Source of the DNA: Candidatus Salinicoccus stercoripullorum
Lineage (GTDB): Bacteria; Bacillota; Bacilli; Staphylococcales; Salinicoccaceae
Length of the DNA: 64,000 nt
NCBI GenBank assembly: GCA_019113295.1
Contig: DXHR01000025.1
Location: forward strand, 159,812 to 223,811
Direction: 5' to 3'
The notes below the pieces were generated by a model that saw only the letters and a program-made list of their open reading frames with translations, made no database searches and had not been told where the DNA came from. The position numbers and the translations under genes were made by a program. Below are positions 20,869 to 31,750 of the stretch, piece by piece; the stretch's first letter is position 1, and every line of letters starts with the position of its first letter.

Positions 20869-22128
20869 ATGTACCATACCATAATAGTCGGCGCCGGTGT
20901 CAGCGGTCTGATGGCGGCGAACGCCGCTTCACGGAATGACCGCAGAGTGCTGCTCATAGAGAAGAATAAAAATCCGGGCCGCAAACTGCTGATATCCGGC
21001 GGCGGCAGGTGCAATGTCACCAACAGACTTCCATATGAGGAGATCATAAGACACCTACCCGGCAACGGCAAATTCCTCTATGGGCCATTTTCCACATTTG
21101 ACAACGAAAGCATCATCAGATTTGTGGAGTCAGCCGGTGTCCCGCTCAAGGAGGAAGATCACGGCAGGATGTTCCCGGTATCAGACAAAGCAAAAGATGT
21201 ACTCGATGTGTTCACAGAAGTTCTGGAGCAGAATAATGTGGAGGTACGGTTCAATACTGTAGTCAGTGAGCTGCTTTCCAAAGACGGCAGTGTCACCGGC
21301 GTCAGACTTGTGGACGGCACTGAACTCTCGGCCGGTAATGTAATCATTACAACCGGCGGCAGAAGTGTGCCCCATACCGGCTCCACCGGCGACGGCCACA
21401 GGTTCGCCCGTTCACTCGGACACACTGTCACGGAGCTTTTCCCGACTGAGGTGCCGATACTGTCCGGTGAACCGTTCATAAAGGAGGGAGATTTGAAAGG
21501 GCTCAGCCTGGATGATGTCGCACTGTCAGTATTGAAGAAAAACGGAAAACCGCGGATTACGCATCAAATGGATATGATATTCACACATTTTGGAATTAGC
21601 GGTCCGGCAGCCCTCAGATGCAGCCAGTTCGTATACAAGGAACAAAAGTCACAGAAGAGAAAAGAAATAGGCGTGTCGATAGATTTCTATCCCGGCCTCA
21701 GTCCCGGCGAACTGAAAGACAGGCTCACCGGAGAAATCGTCGGAAACAAGGACAGATCCATCAAAAACATTCTGAAGGGGCAGCTTCAGGAACGGCTTGC
21801 AGTGTTCATGCTCAAGCACCTGGACATCGACGGCGGGATCAGCGGACACCACGTCAGTTCACGGAATCTCGATTCGATCATCAATTTTCTCAAAAACTTC
21901 ACTTTCAGCGTCAACGGTACACAATCCATAGAAAAAGCTTTCGTCACAGGCGGCGGTGTCAGCCTGAAGGAGATCACCCCGCAGACGATGGAAAGCCGGC
22001 TGGTTGAAGGGCTTTATTTTGCGGGGGAAGTGCTCGATATCCACGGCTACACCGGGGGCTACAATATTACAAGCGCTTTAGTCACAGGCTATGTCGCCGG
22101 CAACAGCGCAAACGGCCGGATAACCTAG
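20869..22128 (+). CDS. HI0933-like NAD(P)/FAD-dependent oxidoreductase (YtfP)
   Basis: TIIVGAGVSGLMAANAASRN, KLLISGGGRCNVTN, TGGGVSLKEI, GYTGGYNITSA. Confidence 0.9.
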   Translation: MYHTIIVGAGVSGLMAANAASRNDRRVLLIEKNKNPGRKLLISGGGRCNVTNRLPYEEIIRHLPGNGKFLYGPFSTFDNESIIRFVESAGVPLKEEDHGRMFPVSDKAKDVLDVFTEVLEQNNVEVRFNTVVSELLSKDGSVTGVRLVDGTELSAGNVIITTGGRSVPHTGSTGDGHRFARSLGHTVTELFPTEVPILSGEPFIKEGDLKGLSLDDVALSVLKKNGKPRITHQMDMIFTHFGISGPAALRCSQFVYKEQKSQKRKEIGVSIDFYPGLSPGELKDRLTGEIVGNKDRSIKNILKGQLQERLAVFMLKHLDIDGGISGHHVSSRNLDSIINFLKNFTFSVNGTQSIEKAFVTGGGVSLKEITPQTMESRLVEGLYFAGEVLDIHGYTGGYNITSALVTGYVAGNSANGRIT

Positions 22129-22145
22129 GTTATCCGGCCGTTTTT
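22110..22145 (+). terminator. Palindromic terminator overlapping the stop codon of the ytfP-like gene
   Basis: aaacggccggataacctaggttatccggccgttttt. Confidence 0.85.
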
Positions 22146-22160
22146 CCGTATCAGCATAAT

Positions 22161-24572
22161 TTAATTCGCCACTATGTTTACCAGTTTGCCCGGAACAACG
22201 ATGACCTTTCTGATCGTCTTGTCATGAATGACTTCCTGTACTTTATCGGATTCGATTGCGATGCGTTCAAGATCCTCTTTTCCGGCATCAGTCGGTACAT
22301 TCATTTTTTCCTTCACTTTGCCGTTGACCTGTACGACGATTTCAACTTCCGGCTCCACGACTTTGCTTTCGTCGAATACCGGCCATGCTTCATACGTAAT
22401 CGTTTCTGCGTTTCCAAGCCTGTGCCAGAGTTCTTCTGCCAGATGCGGTGTTATCGGAGAGAGCATTTTAATGAAGCCCTCGATGTATCCACGGCCCAGC
22501 TTCTCCTGCCTGTAGCATTCATTGATGAATACCATGAGTTGTGAAATTGCCGTGTTGAAACCAAGCGTCTCATAGTCGCTTGTAACCTTCCTGATTGTTT
22601 CGTGATATACCTTATCAAGTGCAGGCGTCTCCTCGTCCACGACAACCTCCCTCACGGAACCGTCCTCATCGATGAACAGGCGCCATATACGGTCCAGGAA
22701 CCGGCGAGCGCCGTCAAGTCCGTTTTCACTCCATGCCACAGAAGCATCAAGCGGCCCCATGAACATTTCATAGAGTCTCAGAGTATCTGCACCATGTGAA
22801 TAGACGATGTCGTCCGGATTGATGACATTACCTTTTGATTTGCTCATCTTTTCATTGCCTTCGCCGAGGATCATGCCCTGATTATAGAGTTTCTGGAACG
22901 GCTCTTTCGTATGGACGACACCAATATCGTAAAGGACCTTATGCCAGAACCTTGCATAAAGAAGATGCAGCACTGCGTGCTCTGCGCCGCCGATATACAG
23001 ATCCACCGGCAGCCAGTGTTCCAGCTTCTCCCTGGATGCCAGCTCCTCGGTATTATGTGGATCGATGTACCTCAGATAATACCAGCAGCTGCCCGCCCAC
23101 TGGGGCATGGTGTTCGTTTCCCTACGGCCTTTCACACCATCCTCACGTGTCACACTGACCCATTCTTCATTGGTCGCAAGTGGTGATTCACCGGTTCCGG
23201 AAGGTTTGATCTGGTCCATGACAGGCAGAGTCAGTGGCAGCTCACTCTCGTCCACTGTGCTCATTGTGCCGTCTTCCCAGTGGATGACAGGGATTGGTTC
23301 TCCCCAGTAACGCTGGCGTGAAAACAGCCAGTCGCGGAGTTTGTAGGTCGTCTCTTTTTTGCCGAACCCTTTCTCTTCAAGAATTTCAATTGCCTTGCTG
23401 ATCGCCTCATCTTTTCCGAGTCCATTGAGTTCACCGGAATTGATATGGCTGCCTTCACCTGTATAGGCCTCTTTCTCAACATCTCCGCCTTCGACGACTT
23501 CCACGATCGGCAGATCGAACGTTTTGGCGAATTCATAGTCCCGCTCATCGTGCGCCGGAACTGCCATGATGGCACCGGAACCGTATGATGCAAGCACATA
23601 GTCGGCAATCCATACAGGAATGTTTTCACCGGTGAACGGATTAACAGCGTAGGCGCCTGTGAAAGTACCTGTTTTGACCTTTGCAAGATCCGTACGCTCA
23701 AGGTCGCTTTTGCGTGCGGCCCGCTCCTGATAGTCCGCCACGCTCTCTCTGTGCGCATCGGTCGTGATCCTGTCGATCAGTTCATGCTCAGGCGACAGTA
23801 CTGCATATGTCGCACCGTACACCGTATCCGGCCGTGTGGTGAACACACTGAATGATTCATCATGCCCATCAATCTCAAACCTGATATCGGCCCCCTCGGA
23901 TTTACCGATCCAGTTGCGCTGCATATCCTTGAGTGATTCCGGCCAGTCCAGGTCATCAAGGTCTTCGAGCAGGCGGTCAGCGTATTCAGTGATTCTGAGT
24001 ACCCACTGGCGCATCGGCTTTCTCACTACCGGATGTCCGCCACGCTCGGACAGCCCGTCGATCACCTCTTCGTTTGCCAGCACAGTGCCAAGTGCCTCGC
24101 ACCAGTTGACAGGCACTTCATCCACATAGGCAAGTCCTTTATTGTACAGCTGTATGAATATCCACTGTGTCCATTTATAATACTGTGGATCCGTTGTATT
24201 TATCTCTCGGTCCCAGTCATAGCTGAAACCGAGTTCCTTGATCTGACGGCGGAAATTATTGATATTCATCTGATTGAATTCCGTGATGTCATTACCTGTA
24301 TCGATCGCATACTGTTCTGCAGGCAGGCCGAACGCATCCCATCCCATCGGATGGAGTACATTATACCCCTGCATACGTTTCATGCGCGAGATGATATCTG
24401 TTGCGGTATATCCTTCCGGATGGCCCACATGGAGACCGGCGCCCGATGGATACGGAAACATGTCCAGAGCGTAGAATTTCTTTTTGTCCAGTTCATCCTC
24501 CGTCCTGAAAATCTTTTCTGTTTCCCAGTGGTGCTGCCATTTTCTCTCAATTTCCTTATGATTGAACGTCAT
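22161..24572 (-). CDS. leuS: Leucyl-tRNA synthetase
   Basis: [39 protein letters not shown]. Confidence 0.98.
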   Translation of the reverse strand: MTFNHKEIERKWQHHWETEKIFRTEDELDKKKFYALDMFPYPSGAGLHVGHPEGYTATDIISRMKRMQGYNVLHPMGWDAFGLPAEQYAIDTGNDITEFNQMNINNFRRQIKELGFSYDWDREINTTDPQYYKWTQWIFIQLYNKGLAYVDEVPVNWCEALGTVLANEEVIDGLSERGGHPVVRKPMRQWVLRITEYADRLLEDLDDLDWPESLKDMQRNWIGKSEGADIRFEIDGHDESFSVFTTRPDTVYGATYAVLSPEHELIDRITTDAHRESVADYQERAARKSDLERTDLAKVKTGTFTGAYAVNPFTGENIPVWIADYVLASYGSGAIMAVPAHDERDYEFAKTFDLPIVEVVEGGDVEKEAYTGEGSHINSGELNGLGKDEAISKAIEILEEKGFGKKETTYKLRDWLFSRQRYWGEPIPVIHWEDGTMSTVDESELPLTLPVMDQIKPSGTGESPLATNEEWVSVTREDGVKGRRETNTMPQWAGSCWYYLRYIDPHNTEELASREKLEHWLPVDLYIGGAEHAVLHLLYARFWHKVLYDIGVVHTKEPFQKLYNQGMILGEGNEKMSKSKGNVINPDDIVYSHGADTLRLYEMFMGPLDASVAWSENGLDGARRFLDRIWRLFIDEDGSVREVVVDEETPALDKVYHETIRKVTSDYETLGFNTAISQLMVFINECYRQEKLGRGYIEGFIKMLSPITPHLAEELWHRLGNAETITYEAWPVFDESKVVEPEVEIVVQVNGKVKEKMNVPTDAGKEDLERIAIESDKVQEVIHDKTIRKVIVVPGKLVNIVAN

Positions 24573-24587
24573 ACAAATTCCTCCCTG

Positions 24588-24840
24588 TATATAAAAAATC
24601 CCATGCCTGTATAAGGCATGGGACGATCGTATAATCTATACAACCGCGGTACCACCCGCATTCACTCGTCAGTGCAGCTTAATTTTTTATGAGATTAGAT
24701 TAACATCGGACGAGTTCACATGCATCCACTGCCGGCTTCCACCATACGCGGCTCTCTTGTAATGGAACGTATACTACTACTTCCGATACTTATAAATATA
24801 AGATATATCCATAAAATTAGCAAGATGTATATTTCGGAAC
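24588..24840 (-). ncRNA. T-box leader (leucine, likely CUC specifier) upstream of leuS
   Basis: Minus strand TGCGGGTGGTACCGCGG T-box, downstream terminator CCCATGCCTTATACAGGCATGGGATTTTTT, Stem I-like AGAGAGCC and GTGAACTC near specifier. Confidence 0.92.
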
Positions 24841-24859
24841 ATGAAATGATTCTGCCGGG

Positions 24860-25327
24860 TCACCTTCTTTCAAGATCCAGCAGCCTCTCTTTTTTCTCGA
24901 CTCCCCCCGTATAGCCTCCGAGTGAGCCATCATGGGCAATCACCCGATGGCACGGCACAATGATTGAAACCGGATTTTTCCCGTTCGCATTTGCCACTGC
25001 ACGGGAGTAGGTCGGTCCTCCGCAGTCTTCAGCCAGCATCTTGTAGCTGATTGTTTCACCGTACGGGATTTCATACAGCCGTTTCCATACCTTCTGCTGG
25101 AACGGCGTCCCTCTATGGGACAGATTGAGCGGTATATCAAAACGCTGCCTGTCACCTGCAAAGTACTCCCGGAGCTCCCTGACACACTGATCGAGGATTT
25201 CGTTGGAAGCATTACCGGCACTGACATCATCCGTGTAATCCACACCGACTATACAGCCGTCCTGTTCAGCAATCTTCAGATATCCGACAGGAGTTTCCAT
25301 AAAATGTTCATTGGTCATATTAATCAT
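24860..25327 (-). CDS. ogt: Methylated-DNA--protein-cysteine S-methyltransferase
   Basis: IIVPCHRVIAHDGSLGGYTGG active-site motif. Confidence 0.95.
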   Translation of the reverse strand: MINMTNEHFMETPVGYLKIAEQDGCIVGVDYTDDVSAGNASNEILDQCVRELREYFAGDRQRFDIPLNLSHRGTPFQQKVWKRLYEIPYGETISYKMLAEDCGGPTYSRAVANANGKNPVSIIVPCHRVIAHDGSLGGYTGGVEKKERLLDLERR

Positions 25328-26898
25328 TCCTTATATGTGATATTGAACCCTTTTTCATACCGTCTCCTCACAGCATGGAGAAACAGCAGGGATAATACTC
25401 CCGCTGAAACAGCGAGCACGGCGAGTATGATTACTATCAGTGGGTGATCGAGCAGTGGGTGATCGAGCCCTCCGTCCCCTCCCGCAAATAATATCGGGAT
25501 GAAACCGGCTGCGATCAGGAGCACACCCATGATTACAGACAGTATGACATTGGTCGCCGTATCGAGCCTTTTTGCAGGATTCTTCCTGTTCACCACCGGC
25601 TGCACACTTCCGGCAAACATCCCGGCCGGTATGACGGCAAGTGACACCAGGATGATGAACACAGAGGAATAAAGGAATGCAGCCGTACTCACAGGCAGAA
25701 TAAGCCGGACGATGGCACCCGCCAGCAAATATACAGGTGTGATCGTCATTATGTTGAACAGATATTTCGCCCTCACAAGATCAGCCGGTTTTACCGGCAT
25801 TATCTTCAGAAACTCAAAATGTGCTGCATCCCGCGCCGTATTATAGGCGCCTGCAAAAAGGGATATGACGACCGTTCCGGCAACAGATACAGCAATCATC
25901 CGTGCATCATGCATACTGCCGTCCCCTTCAATAGCGGCGGCCGGATTTGTGTACATGATGAAAACCATGACACCCGGAAGAAGATACTGGGGCAGAAGCA
26001 CCGCCCATTCCTTGAAATCACGCAGAGTCATCCGCATGTCCTTCTGCACGAGAGCTCTTACGGGTGACGAGGCGTCAGATGAAGCGTTCCTATTCCGGCT
26101 TTTCACCGACTGCTCCCCCGCCCATCCGGATTTGAATGCATGAACCACGAATGAACGGAGCAGGAGCACGAGTGCGGCGGCAAGCGCAGCTGAAATCACG
26201 ATGCCTGCCAGAGCGCCGGCAGTATTGAAATTGTAAAGGAAACCGCTGTACAGGAAGGATGCATCCGGCAGATTTCCTGAAATGTCCTGTACAGAAGAGC
26301 CGCCGACAAGGAGCACACCATATACCAGCACGAATGAAATGCCACCCAGAAATGTGAGGACTTCACTGACTTTATTGGCAGGGAGTACTTTTGTCACGGC
26401 AAAAACCAGACCATAGGCAAGCGACATGGCAAGGATGCTGAGAAAGAGGGAGTAGAATATATGAGTCACTGCCAGAAGCCACTGGCCCTCCCTTATTGAG
26501 AACAGTACTCCGGTGATGATGCCGAGTACCCCCATGATCAGTGCCGTATTAATCAGCCACTGCCTGATGAACTTTGCCGCAAAGAGGGCTGCAGGAGAAA
26601 TTGGAAATGTCAGATAGAGCTGTATGTTCCGGTCCATGAACATCTCTTTGATGATCGAATTCACCGCAAGCAGTGTCAGAACCAGGACAGCCGCCAGTGA
26701 CATCAGGAGTATGATCCCGCCAAGACTCTCCTCCCCTGCCCCCAGTATTATTATGGAAAGCATCGACACGGCGCTCGGCAGGATGAACAGGGCGATGACC
26801 GCCGCAAGCAGTCCGTAGACAATTTTTTTTGAGTCGCTGAGCGCTTTCATAAAATTGATCACAGAACGCATCTCCACTCCCAGGATAGATCTGATCAT
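25324..26898 (-). CDS. ABC-2 type transporter permease
   Basis: Multiple TM segments; start overlaps the upstream ATPase stop. Confidence 0.8.
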   Translation of the reverse strand: MIRSILGVEMRSVINFMKALSDSKKIVYGLLAAVIALFILPSAVSMLSIIILGAGEESLGGIILLMSLAAVLVLTLLAVNSIIKEMFMDRNIQLYLTFPISPAALFAAKFIRQWLINTALIMGVLGIITGVLFSIREGQWLLAVTHIFYSLFLSILAMSLAYGLVFAVTKVLPANKVSEVLTFLGGISFVLVYGVLLVGGSSVQDISGNLPDASFLYSGFLYNFNTAGALAGIVISAALAAALVLLLRSFVVHAFKSGWAGEQSVKSRNRNASSDASSPVRALVQKDMRMTLRDFKEWAVLLPQYLLPGVMVFIMYTNPAAAIEGDGSMHDARMIAVSVAGTVVISLFAGAYNTARDAAHFEFLKIMPVKPADLVRAKYLFNIMTITPVYLLAGAIVRLILPVSTAAFLYSSVFIILVSLAVIPAGMFAGSVQPVVNRKNPAKRLDTATNVILSVIMGVLLIAAGFIPILFAGGDGGLDHPLLDHPLIVIILAVLAVSAGVLSLLFLHAVRRRYEKGFNITYKE

Positions 26899-27647
26899 AG
26901 GTTTCTGTCCCCCTCCGTCAGTTCAAGGAAGACATCTTCCAGGCTGGCATCCGGTTTACCCGCCGCCGCCCTCAGTTCTTCGAGTGTGCCGGAATTTTGG
27001 GCAACTCCTTTGTAGATGATCAGTATCCTGTCCGCAAGCTCTTCGGCCAGGCTCAGGGTGTGGGTCGTCAAAAATACGGTATGACCTGCTGCCGTAAATT
27101 CCTTCAGGTAATTTTTCAGGTTCCTGTTGCTTTTCGGGTCAAGACCGACGGACGGTTCATCCAGGAACACGATATCCGGATGATGCATCAGTGCCCCTAT
27201 GATTACCAGCTTCTGTCTCATCCCGTGGGAATAGTTTTCAACAAGTGTGTCCAGCTTGCCTTCAAGATCAAAAAGGCCCAAAAAGCATTCCAGTTCCCGC
27301 TTGTATTCCTCCTGTCCCATATCATAGACACTGGCCACGAAATTCAGGTATTCACGGCCGGACAGTTTGCCGATGATATCCGGGGTATCAGGCACAAAAC
27401 TGACCTTCTTTTTGAGTTCCGTCTTATCCAGACTCATGGCTTCGCCCAGAATCTCAACAGAACCTTCTGTCGGTTCCAACAGCCCCATCAGCATTCTTAT
27501 CGTCGTTGATTTACCGGAGCCGTTCGGGCCCAGAAAAGCAAAAAGCTCCCCTTTTGCCACTTCGAAATCCAGGTTGTCAACGGCTGTAGCCGAACCGAAA
27601 ATTTTTGTTAATCCTTTTGCTTTTATCATTAGTGCGGTTCCTTTCAT
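26895..27647 (-). CDS. ABC transporter ATP-binding protein
   Basis: FLGPNGSGKSTTIRMLMGL, SHGMRQKL, VFLDEPSVGLDP. Confidence 0.95.
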   Translation of the reverse strand: MKGTALMIKAKGLTKIFGSATAVDNLDFEVAKGELFAFLGPNGSGKSTTIRMLMGLLEPTEGSVEILGEAMSLDKTELKKKVSFVPDTPDIIGKLSGREYLNFVASVYDMGQEEYKRELECFLGLFDLEGKLDTLVENYSHGMRQKLVIIGALMHHPDIVFLDEPSVGLDPKSNRNLKNYLKEFTAAGHTVFLTTHTLSLAEELADRILIIYKGVAQNSGTLEELRAAAGKPDASLEDVFLELTEGDRNL

Positions 27648-27743
27648 CAAGCATGACTGTCTTACGAAAAATGTTATACCTTTTGTACACTATGCACAAC
27701 CTTTATGATACAATCCCACATAGGAAATGGTCGGTGAAATGCT

Positions 27744-28718
27744 ATGGAAAAATTCAAATACAGCTTTGATGATAAAAGATACCATACATGGAATTATCAT
27801 CTGAAAAACAAATTCAATGAAAAAGTCTTCAAAGTCGCACTCGATGCCGGTTTCGACTGTCCCAACAGAGATGGCACCGTGGCGTATGGCGGCTGCACTT
27901 TCTGTTCCGTTGCAGGAAGCGGAGACTTTGCAGGAGATCGGGTCGACCCGATTCCCGTCCAATTCGAGAAAATCAGATCGAATATGCAGAGCAGAAAATG
28001 GAAAAACGGCAAATACATTGCCTACTTCCAGTCATTTACTAATACGCATGCCCCGCTCGCAGTTCTCAAGGAAAGGTTTGAAGCTGCCCTTGAGATAGAG
28101 GGTGTCATCGGGCTTTCCATCGGTACCCGTCCCGACTGTCTTCCGGATGATGTTGTGGAATATCTGGCGGAACTGAGTCATCGTACATATCTATGGGTGG
28201 AACTCGGCCTCCAGACCGTGCACGAGGAAACTTCCAGACTCATAAACAGGGCACACGATCTCAAGTGCTATACGGAAGGTCTCAGGAAACTGAGGAGACA
28301 TGATATCAATGTGTGCAGTCATATCATCAACGGTCTTCCCGGTGAAGATTATGAAATGATGATGGAAACATCCCGCACGGTCGCAGGCATGGATGTACAG
28401 GGTATAAAGATTCATCTGCTGCACCTGCTGAAAGGAACACCGATGATCAAGCAGTATGAAAAAGGGATGGTGTCCTTCCTCTCCCAGGAGGAATACACAA
28501 ATCTCGTGGTCGATCAGCTTGAAGTTCTGCCGCCGGAGATGATCGTCCACCGCATCACAGGAGACGGCCCGATCGACCAGCTCATCGGCCCGATGTGGAG
28601 TACTGACAAATGGAGCGTGCTGAACGGTATTGACGATGCACTGAAACAAAGGAATACATGCCAGGGGGCAAAATATGAGGAGAATGCCTATGCTCGCACG
28701 CGTACTGCCCTACGCTAA
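27744..28718 (+). CDS. Radical SAM protein, TIGR01212/YtqA family
   Basis: CPNRDGTVAYGGCTFCS; followed by ytqB-like methyltransferase. Confidence 0.9.
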   Translation: MEKFKYSFDDKRYHTWNYHLKNKFNEKVFKVALDAGFDCPNRDGTVAYGGCTFCSVAGSGDFAGDRVDPIPVQFEKIRSNMQSRKWKNGKYIAYFQSFTNTHAPLAVLKERFEAALEIEGVIGLSIGTRPDCLPDDVVEYLAELSHRTYLWVELGLQTVHEETSRLINRAHDLKCYTEGLRKLRRHDINVCSHIINGLPGEDYEMMMETSRTVAGMDVQGIKIHLLHLLKGTPMIKQYEKGMVSFLSQEEYTNLVVDQLEVLPPEMIVHRITGDGPIDQLIGPMWSTDKWSVLNGIDDALKQRNTCQGAKYEENAYARTRTALR

Positions 28719-29250
28719 AAACCTTGCACAAGAAATTGTCAGACCTGGAGACACCGTCGTCGATGCGACTTGCGGGAACGGACATGACACCAAATTCCTT
28801 TCCGAACTTACAGGACCCGACGGACATGTACTGAGTTTTGACATACAGTCCGAGGCAATCGAAAATGCCAGAGAACTGTGCAGCCCCGCCGTCAATATAG
28901 AGTTCATCCTTGATTCCCATGCCAATGTTGATGACTACCTCAGCGGCCGGCCTGTAAAGGCGGGCATGTTCAATCTCGGCTATCTTCCAAAAGGTGATAA
29001 AACCATCACTACAGAATACAGGTCCACAATCCGTGCGATTGAAAAGTTATTCCGCTCAATGGTGCCGGGCGGCCGCATCATCATTGTCGTCTATCACGGC
29101 CATCCTGAAGGGAAGCTGGAAAAAGAGGCATTGACGTCTGCCCTCGCAGAGTGGCCGCAAAAAGAATCCCAGATTCTGGAGTACCGCTTCATCAATCAGA
29201 AGAACGATGCCCCCTATATACTGTGCATAGAAAAAAATAGTAAAAAATAG
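28675..29250 (+). CDS. Class I SAM-dependent methyltransferase (YtqB-like)
   Basis: VVDATCGNGHDTKFLSEL; FNLGYLPKGDKTITT. Confidence 0.88.
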   Translation: MRRMPMLARVLPYAKNLAQEIVRPGDTVVDATCGNGHDTKFLSELTGPDGHVLSFDIQSEAIENARELCSPAVNIEFILDSHANVDDYLSGRPVKAGMFNLGYLPKGDKTITTEYRSTIRAIEKLFRSMVPGGRIIIVVYHGHPEGKLEKEALTSALAEWPQKESQILEYRFINQKNDAPYILCIEKNSKK

Positions 29251-29278
29251 AATGGATCAGAGAATTCTCTGATCCATT
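29251..29278. terminator. Bidirectional terminator
   Basis: aatggatcagagaattctctgatccatt. Confidence 0.75.
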
Positions 29279-29281
29279 CTT

Positions 29282-30085
29282 CTATACCAGCAGTCCTATT
29301 TTGAACAATTGCATATTAAGGAACGTTTCCAGCTGGTAATACGGGATTTCTATATCGTCCCTCTGGAATATACTGTGTTCACAGTCATCCAGTATATGGA
29401 TGCCGAGATCTCCTGAATTGATACGTTTTACATATTTCGCTGACAGATAAGGGTCAACTATTTCATTGTTCCTGCTGAGTATGGACAGCACCGGAATATC
29501 CGGGAAATCATCAAGATGTTCAGTTGTCGTCTTCATCTGGTTGATTACTGTGCGGTACCAGTGGTAGCTGACTTTTCTCACAATCAGTTCGTCATTTTCA
29601 TACCGTTCCAGATATTTTTTATCCTCTGTAAAATACTTCATCCTTATGCCCGGATTGAAACGGGTTGCATCACTCGAGGTCCGTACACTTGTTTTCAGTG
29701 TGTTCTTCCTGTTCATGAATGACTGTTTGAATGACAGTAGCGGATTCAGCAATACGATGCCGTCGATCTGCAGATTATTCTGCTTCACAGACTCAAGCGC
29801 AACCAGTCCTCCGAGCCCCTGTCCGAGTATGAATGTAGGCAGACCATATTCATGGGCAGCCTTATACCACTCATCGATCCTGTCGGTATATTGCGCAAAA
29901 TTAGTGATATGCCCTTTGTTGACACGCGTTGTCTGGCCGTGACCGGGAAGGTCGCCTGTTATGCAGTGATAGCCTGAACGCCTCAGACGCGAAATCAGAT
30001 CCGTATAATATTCATGATGCTCCATCATGTCATGGATGACGACCATGACCCCTTTGGGTTGCTGATCAGTTTCCCATTTCCACAT
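29282..30085 (-). CDS. Alpha/beta hydrolase, monoacylglycerol lipase-like (YtpA-like)
   Basis: GDLPGHGQT and ILGQGLGGLVALE (nucleophile position occupied by Q, non-canonical GxSxG). Confidence 0.75.
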   Translation of the reverse strand: MWKWETDQQPKGVMVVIHDMMEHHEYYTDLISRLRRSGYHCITGDLPGHGQTTRVNKGHITNFAQYTDRIDEWYKAAHEYGLPTFILGQGLGGLVALESVKQNNLQIDGIVLLNPLLSFKQSFMNRKNTLKTSVRTSSDATRFNPGIRMKYFTEDKKYLERYENDELIVRKVSYHWYRTVINQMKTTTEHLDDFPDIPVLSILSRNNEIVDPYLSAKYVKRINSGDLGIHILDDCEHSIFQRDDIEIPYYQLETFLNMQLFKIGLLV

Positions 30086-30158
30086 CGTAATGCTCCTTAC
30101 ATATTTTTTTCTAACGTTATGATAGACTTATTATAACAATCTGAATAGAGAAAGGACA

Positions 30159-30677
30159 TTGGAAATGTTAATCGATTACAAGGGTAAGACACCAAAAATT
30201 CATGAAAGCGCTTTTATAGCACCGGATGCAACAATTATTGGGGATGTGGAATTGGATGAAAATGCCTCTGTCTGGTTCGGTACAATCCTGCGTGGTGATA
30301 TCGCACCGGTCCGCATCGGAAAGAACACCAATATCCAGGATCTCTCCATCCTCCATGAAACACCGGGAATGCCGCTCATCATAGAGGATAACGTCACCGT
30401 CGGCCACAAAGTGACCCTTCACAGCTGCACGATAAAAAGCAAAGCTCTGATCGGTATGGACTCCACCATACTCGACGGTGCTGTGATCGGGGAGAATGCA
30501 TTCATCGGTGCCGGCAGTCTCGTGACACCGGGCACTGAAATCCCGTCCGGCACACTTGCCTTCGGCCGTCCGGCCAGAGTTGTCCGCGACCTGACCGATG
30601 ATGACCTCAGGGAAATGGAACGCATCAATGAAACATATGTGAACCATATCCCCCACTATAAATCTGAAAATGAGTAA
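30159..30677 (+). CDS. Gamma carbonic anhydrase / left-handed beta-helix protein (YrdA/YtoA-like)
   Basis: Hexapeptide repeats; HETPGMPLIIEDNVTVGHKVTLHSCTI. Confidence 0.9.
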   Translation: MEMLIDYKGKTPKIHESAFIAPDATIIGDVELDENASVWFGTILRGDIAPVRIGKNTNIQDLSILHETPGMPLIIEDNVTVGHKVTLHSCTIKSKALIGMDSTILDGAVIGENAFIGAGSLVTPGTEIPSGTLAFGRPARVVRDLTDDDLREMERINETYVNHIPHYKSENE

Positions 30678-30756
30678 TTTTTGAAAACTTTAGTTGTTTA
30701 AAAATTATGTTTAAGAGTACAATATAATATGGTAATTAGATAAGAGGAGGGTGACT

Positions 30757-31746
30757 ATGCCAGTATTAAGAGATCTTTTCATCGCACTTTCAGAAAATGA
30801 AATGCTGAATGATGCAAGTAAAAAAGTAGGACTGAAATTTGGAACCAACAAAGTCGTCGGCGGTATCACGATTGAGGAGACGATTGAAAGGTTCAAAGAC
30901 ATCAACAGCCAGGGAATGAGTGTGACATTTGATAATTTAGGGGAATTCATAACTGAAAAATCGGATGCCATAAAGGAAAAGAACAATATACTTAACATGA
31001 TCCAGGCAATTGACGATCACGGGGTTGACGCATCCGCTTCCATAAAACTCACTCAGATCGGCCTGCATATCGATTATGATTTCTGTGTAGAAAACGTAAG
31101 AGAGATACTTGACGCGGCGAGGGACGTCAACATGTTTGTGAACATCGACATGGAAAATTATGCGTCCCATGACACAACAGTTCAAGTTGTGGATATGATG
31201 ATGGAGGATTATGATAACGTCGGGACAGTGCTGCAGTCCTACCTTTATAATTCTGCAGAAAATGTATACAAATATAAAGACAGCAGGACACGTCTCGTAA
31301 AGGGGGCATACAAGGAGAACCCGCGGGTGGCTCTGCAGAAAAAGGATGACATCGATGCTGCTTATGAACAGCTCATCCGTGTCCATCTTACAGAAGGTGA
31401 CGGCTTCACTTCTATCGCCACGCATGACCATAACATCATCAACGATACAATCGATTTCATCAATGAGCGGAATATCCCGAACGACAAATTTGAGTTCCAG
31501 ATGCTCTATGGTTTCAGGAAGGAACTTCAGACCGAGCTGGTTGAACGGGGCTATAATGTATGTGTCTATATCCCTTTTGGCAACCAATGGTATGCATATT
31601 TCATGAGAAGGCTCGCTGAGAGGCCGCAGAATATCAACCTGGTCCTTAGATCGATCACGAAAGATCCCGCATTCAAAACTGCAGGGATCGGCGCCGGTGC
31701 AATACTTGCCGGACTGGCTGCATATAAACTATTCAGCCGCAAATAA
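30757..31746 (+). CDS. Proline dehydrogenase
   Basis: KLTQIGLHIDYDFC, VNIDMENYASHD, RLVKGAYKE, YIPFGNQWYAYFMRRLAERP. Confidence 0.92.
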   Translation: MPVLRDLFIALSENEMLNDASKKVGLKFGTNKVVGGITIEETIERFKDINSQGMSVTFDNLGEFITEKSDAIKEKNNILNMIQAIDDHGVDASASIKLTQIGLHIDYDFCVENVREILDAARDVNMFVNIDMENYASHDTTVQVVDMMMEDYDNVGTVLQSYLYNSAENVYKYKDSRTRLVKGAYKENPRVALQKKDDIDAAYEQLIRVHLTEGDGFTSIATHDHNIINDTIDFINERNIPNDKFEFQMLYGFRKELQTELVERGYNVCVYIPFGNQWYAYFMRRLAERPQNINLVLRSITKDPAFKTAGIGAGAILAGLAAYKLFSRK

Positions 31747-31750
31747 ATGA

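Noticed and set aside
24033-24614. 193-aa plus-strand ORF antisense to leuS
   Set aside because: Entirely opposite leuS and its leader; composition typical of shadow ORFs.
24720-24914. 64-aa ORF in the leuS leader region
   Set aside because: Overlaps the T-box RNA on the opposite strand and the ogt end; no family or RBS support.
25437-25470. Tandem direct repeat gtgggtgatcgagca in the ABC permease gene
   Set aside because: Encodes a short LDHPLLDHPL duplication in a loop; looks like replication slippage in one protein rather than a functional element.
30202-30216. cre-like ATGAAAGCGCTTTTA in the start of the gamma-carbonic anhydrase gene
   Set aside because: One key mismatch and located inside codons 14-18 of a CDS; sequence explained by coding (HESAFIA).
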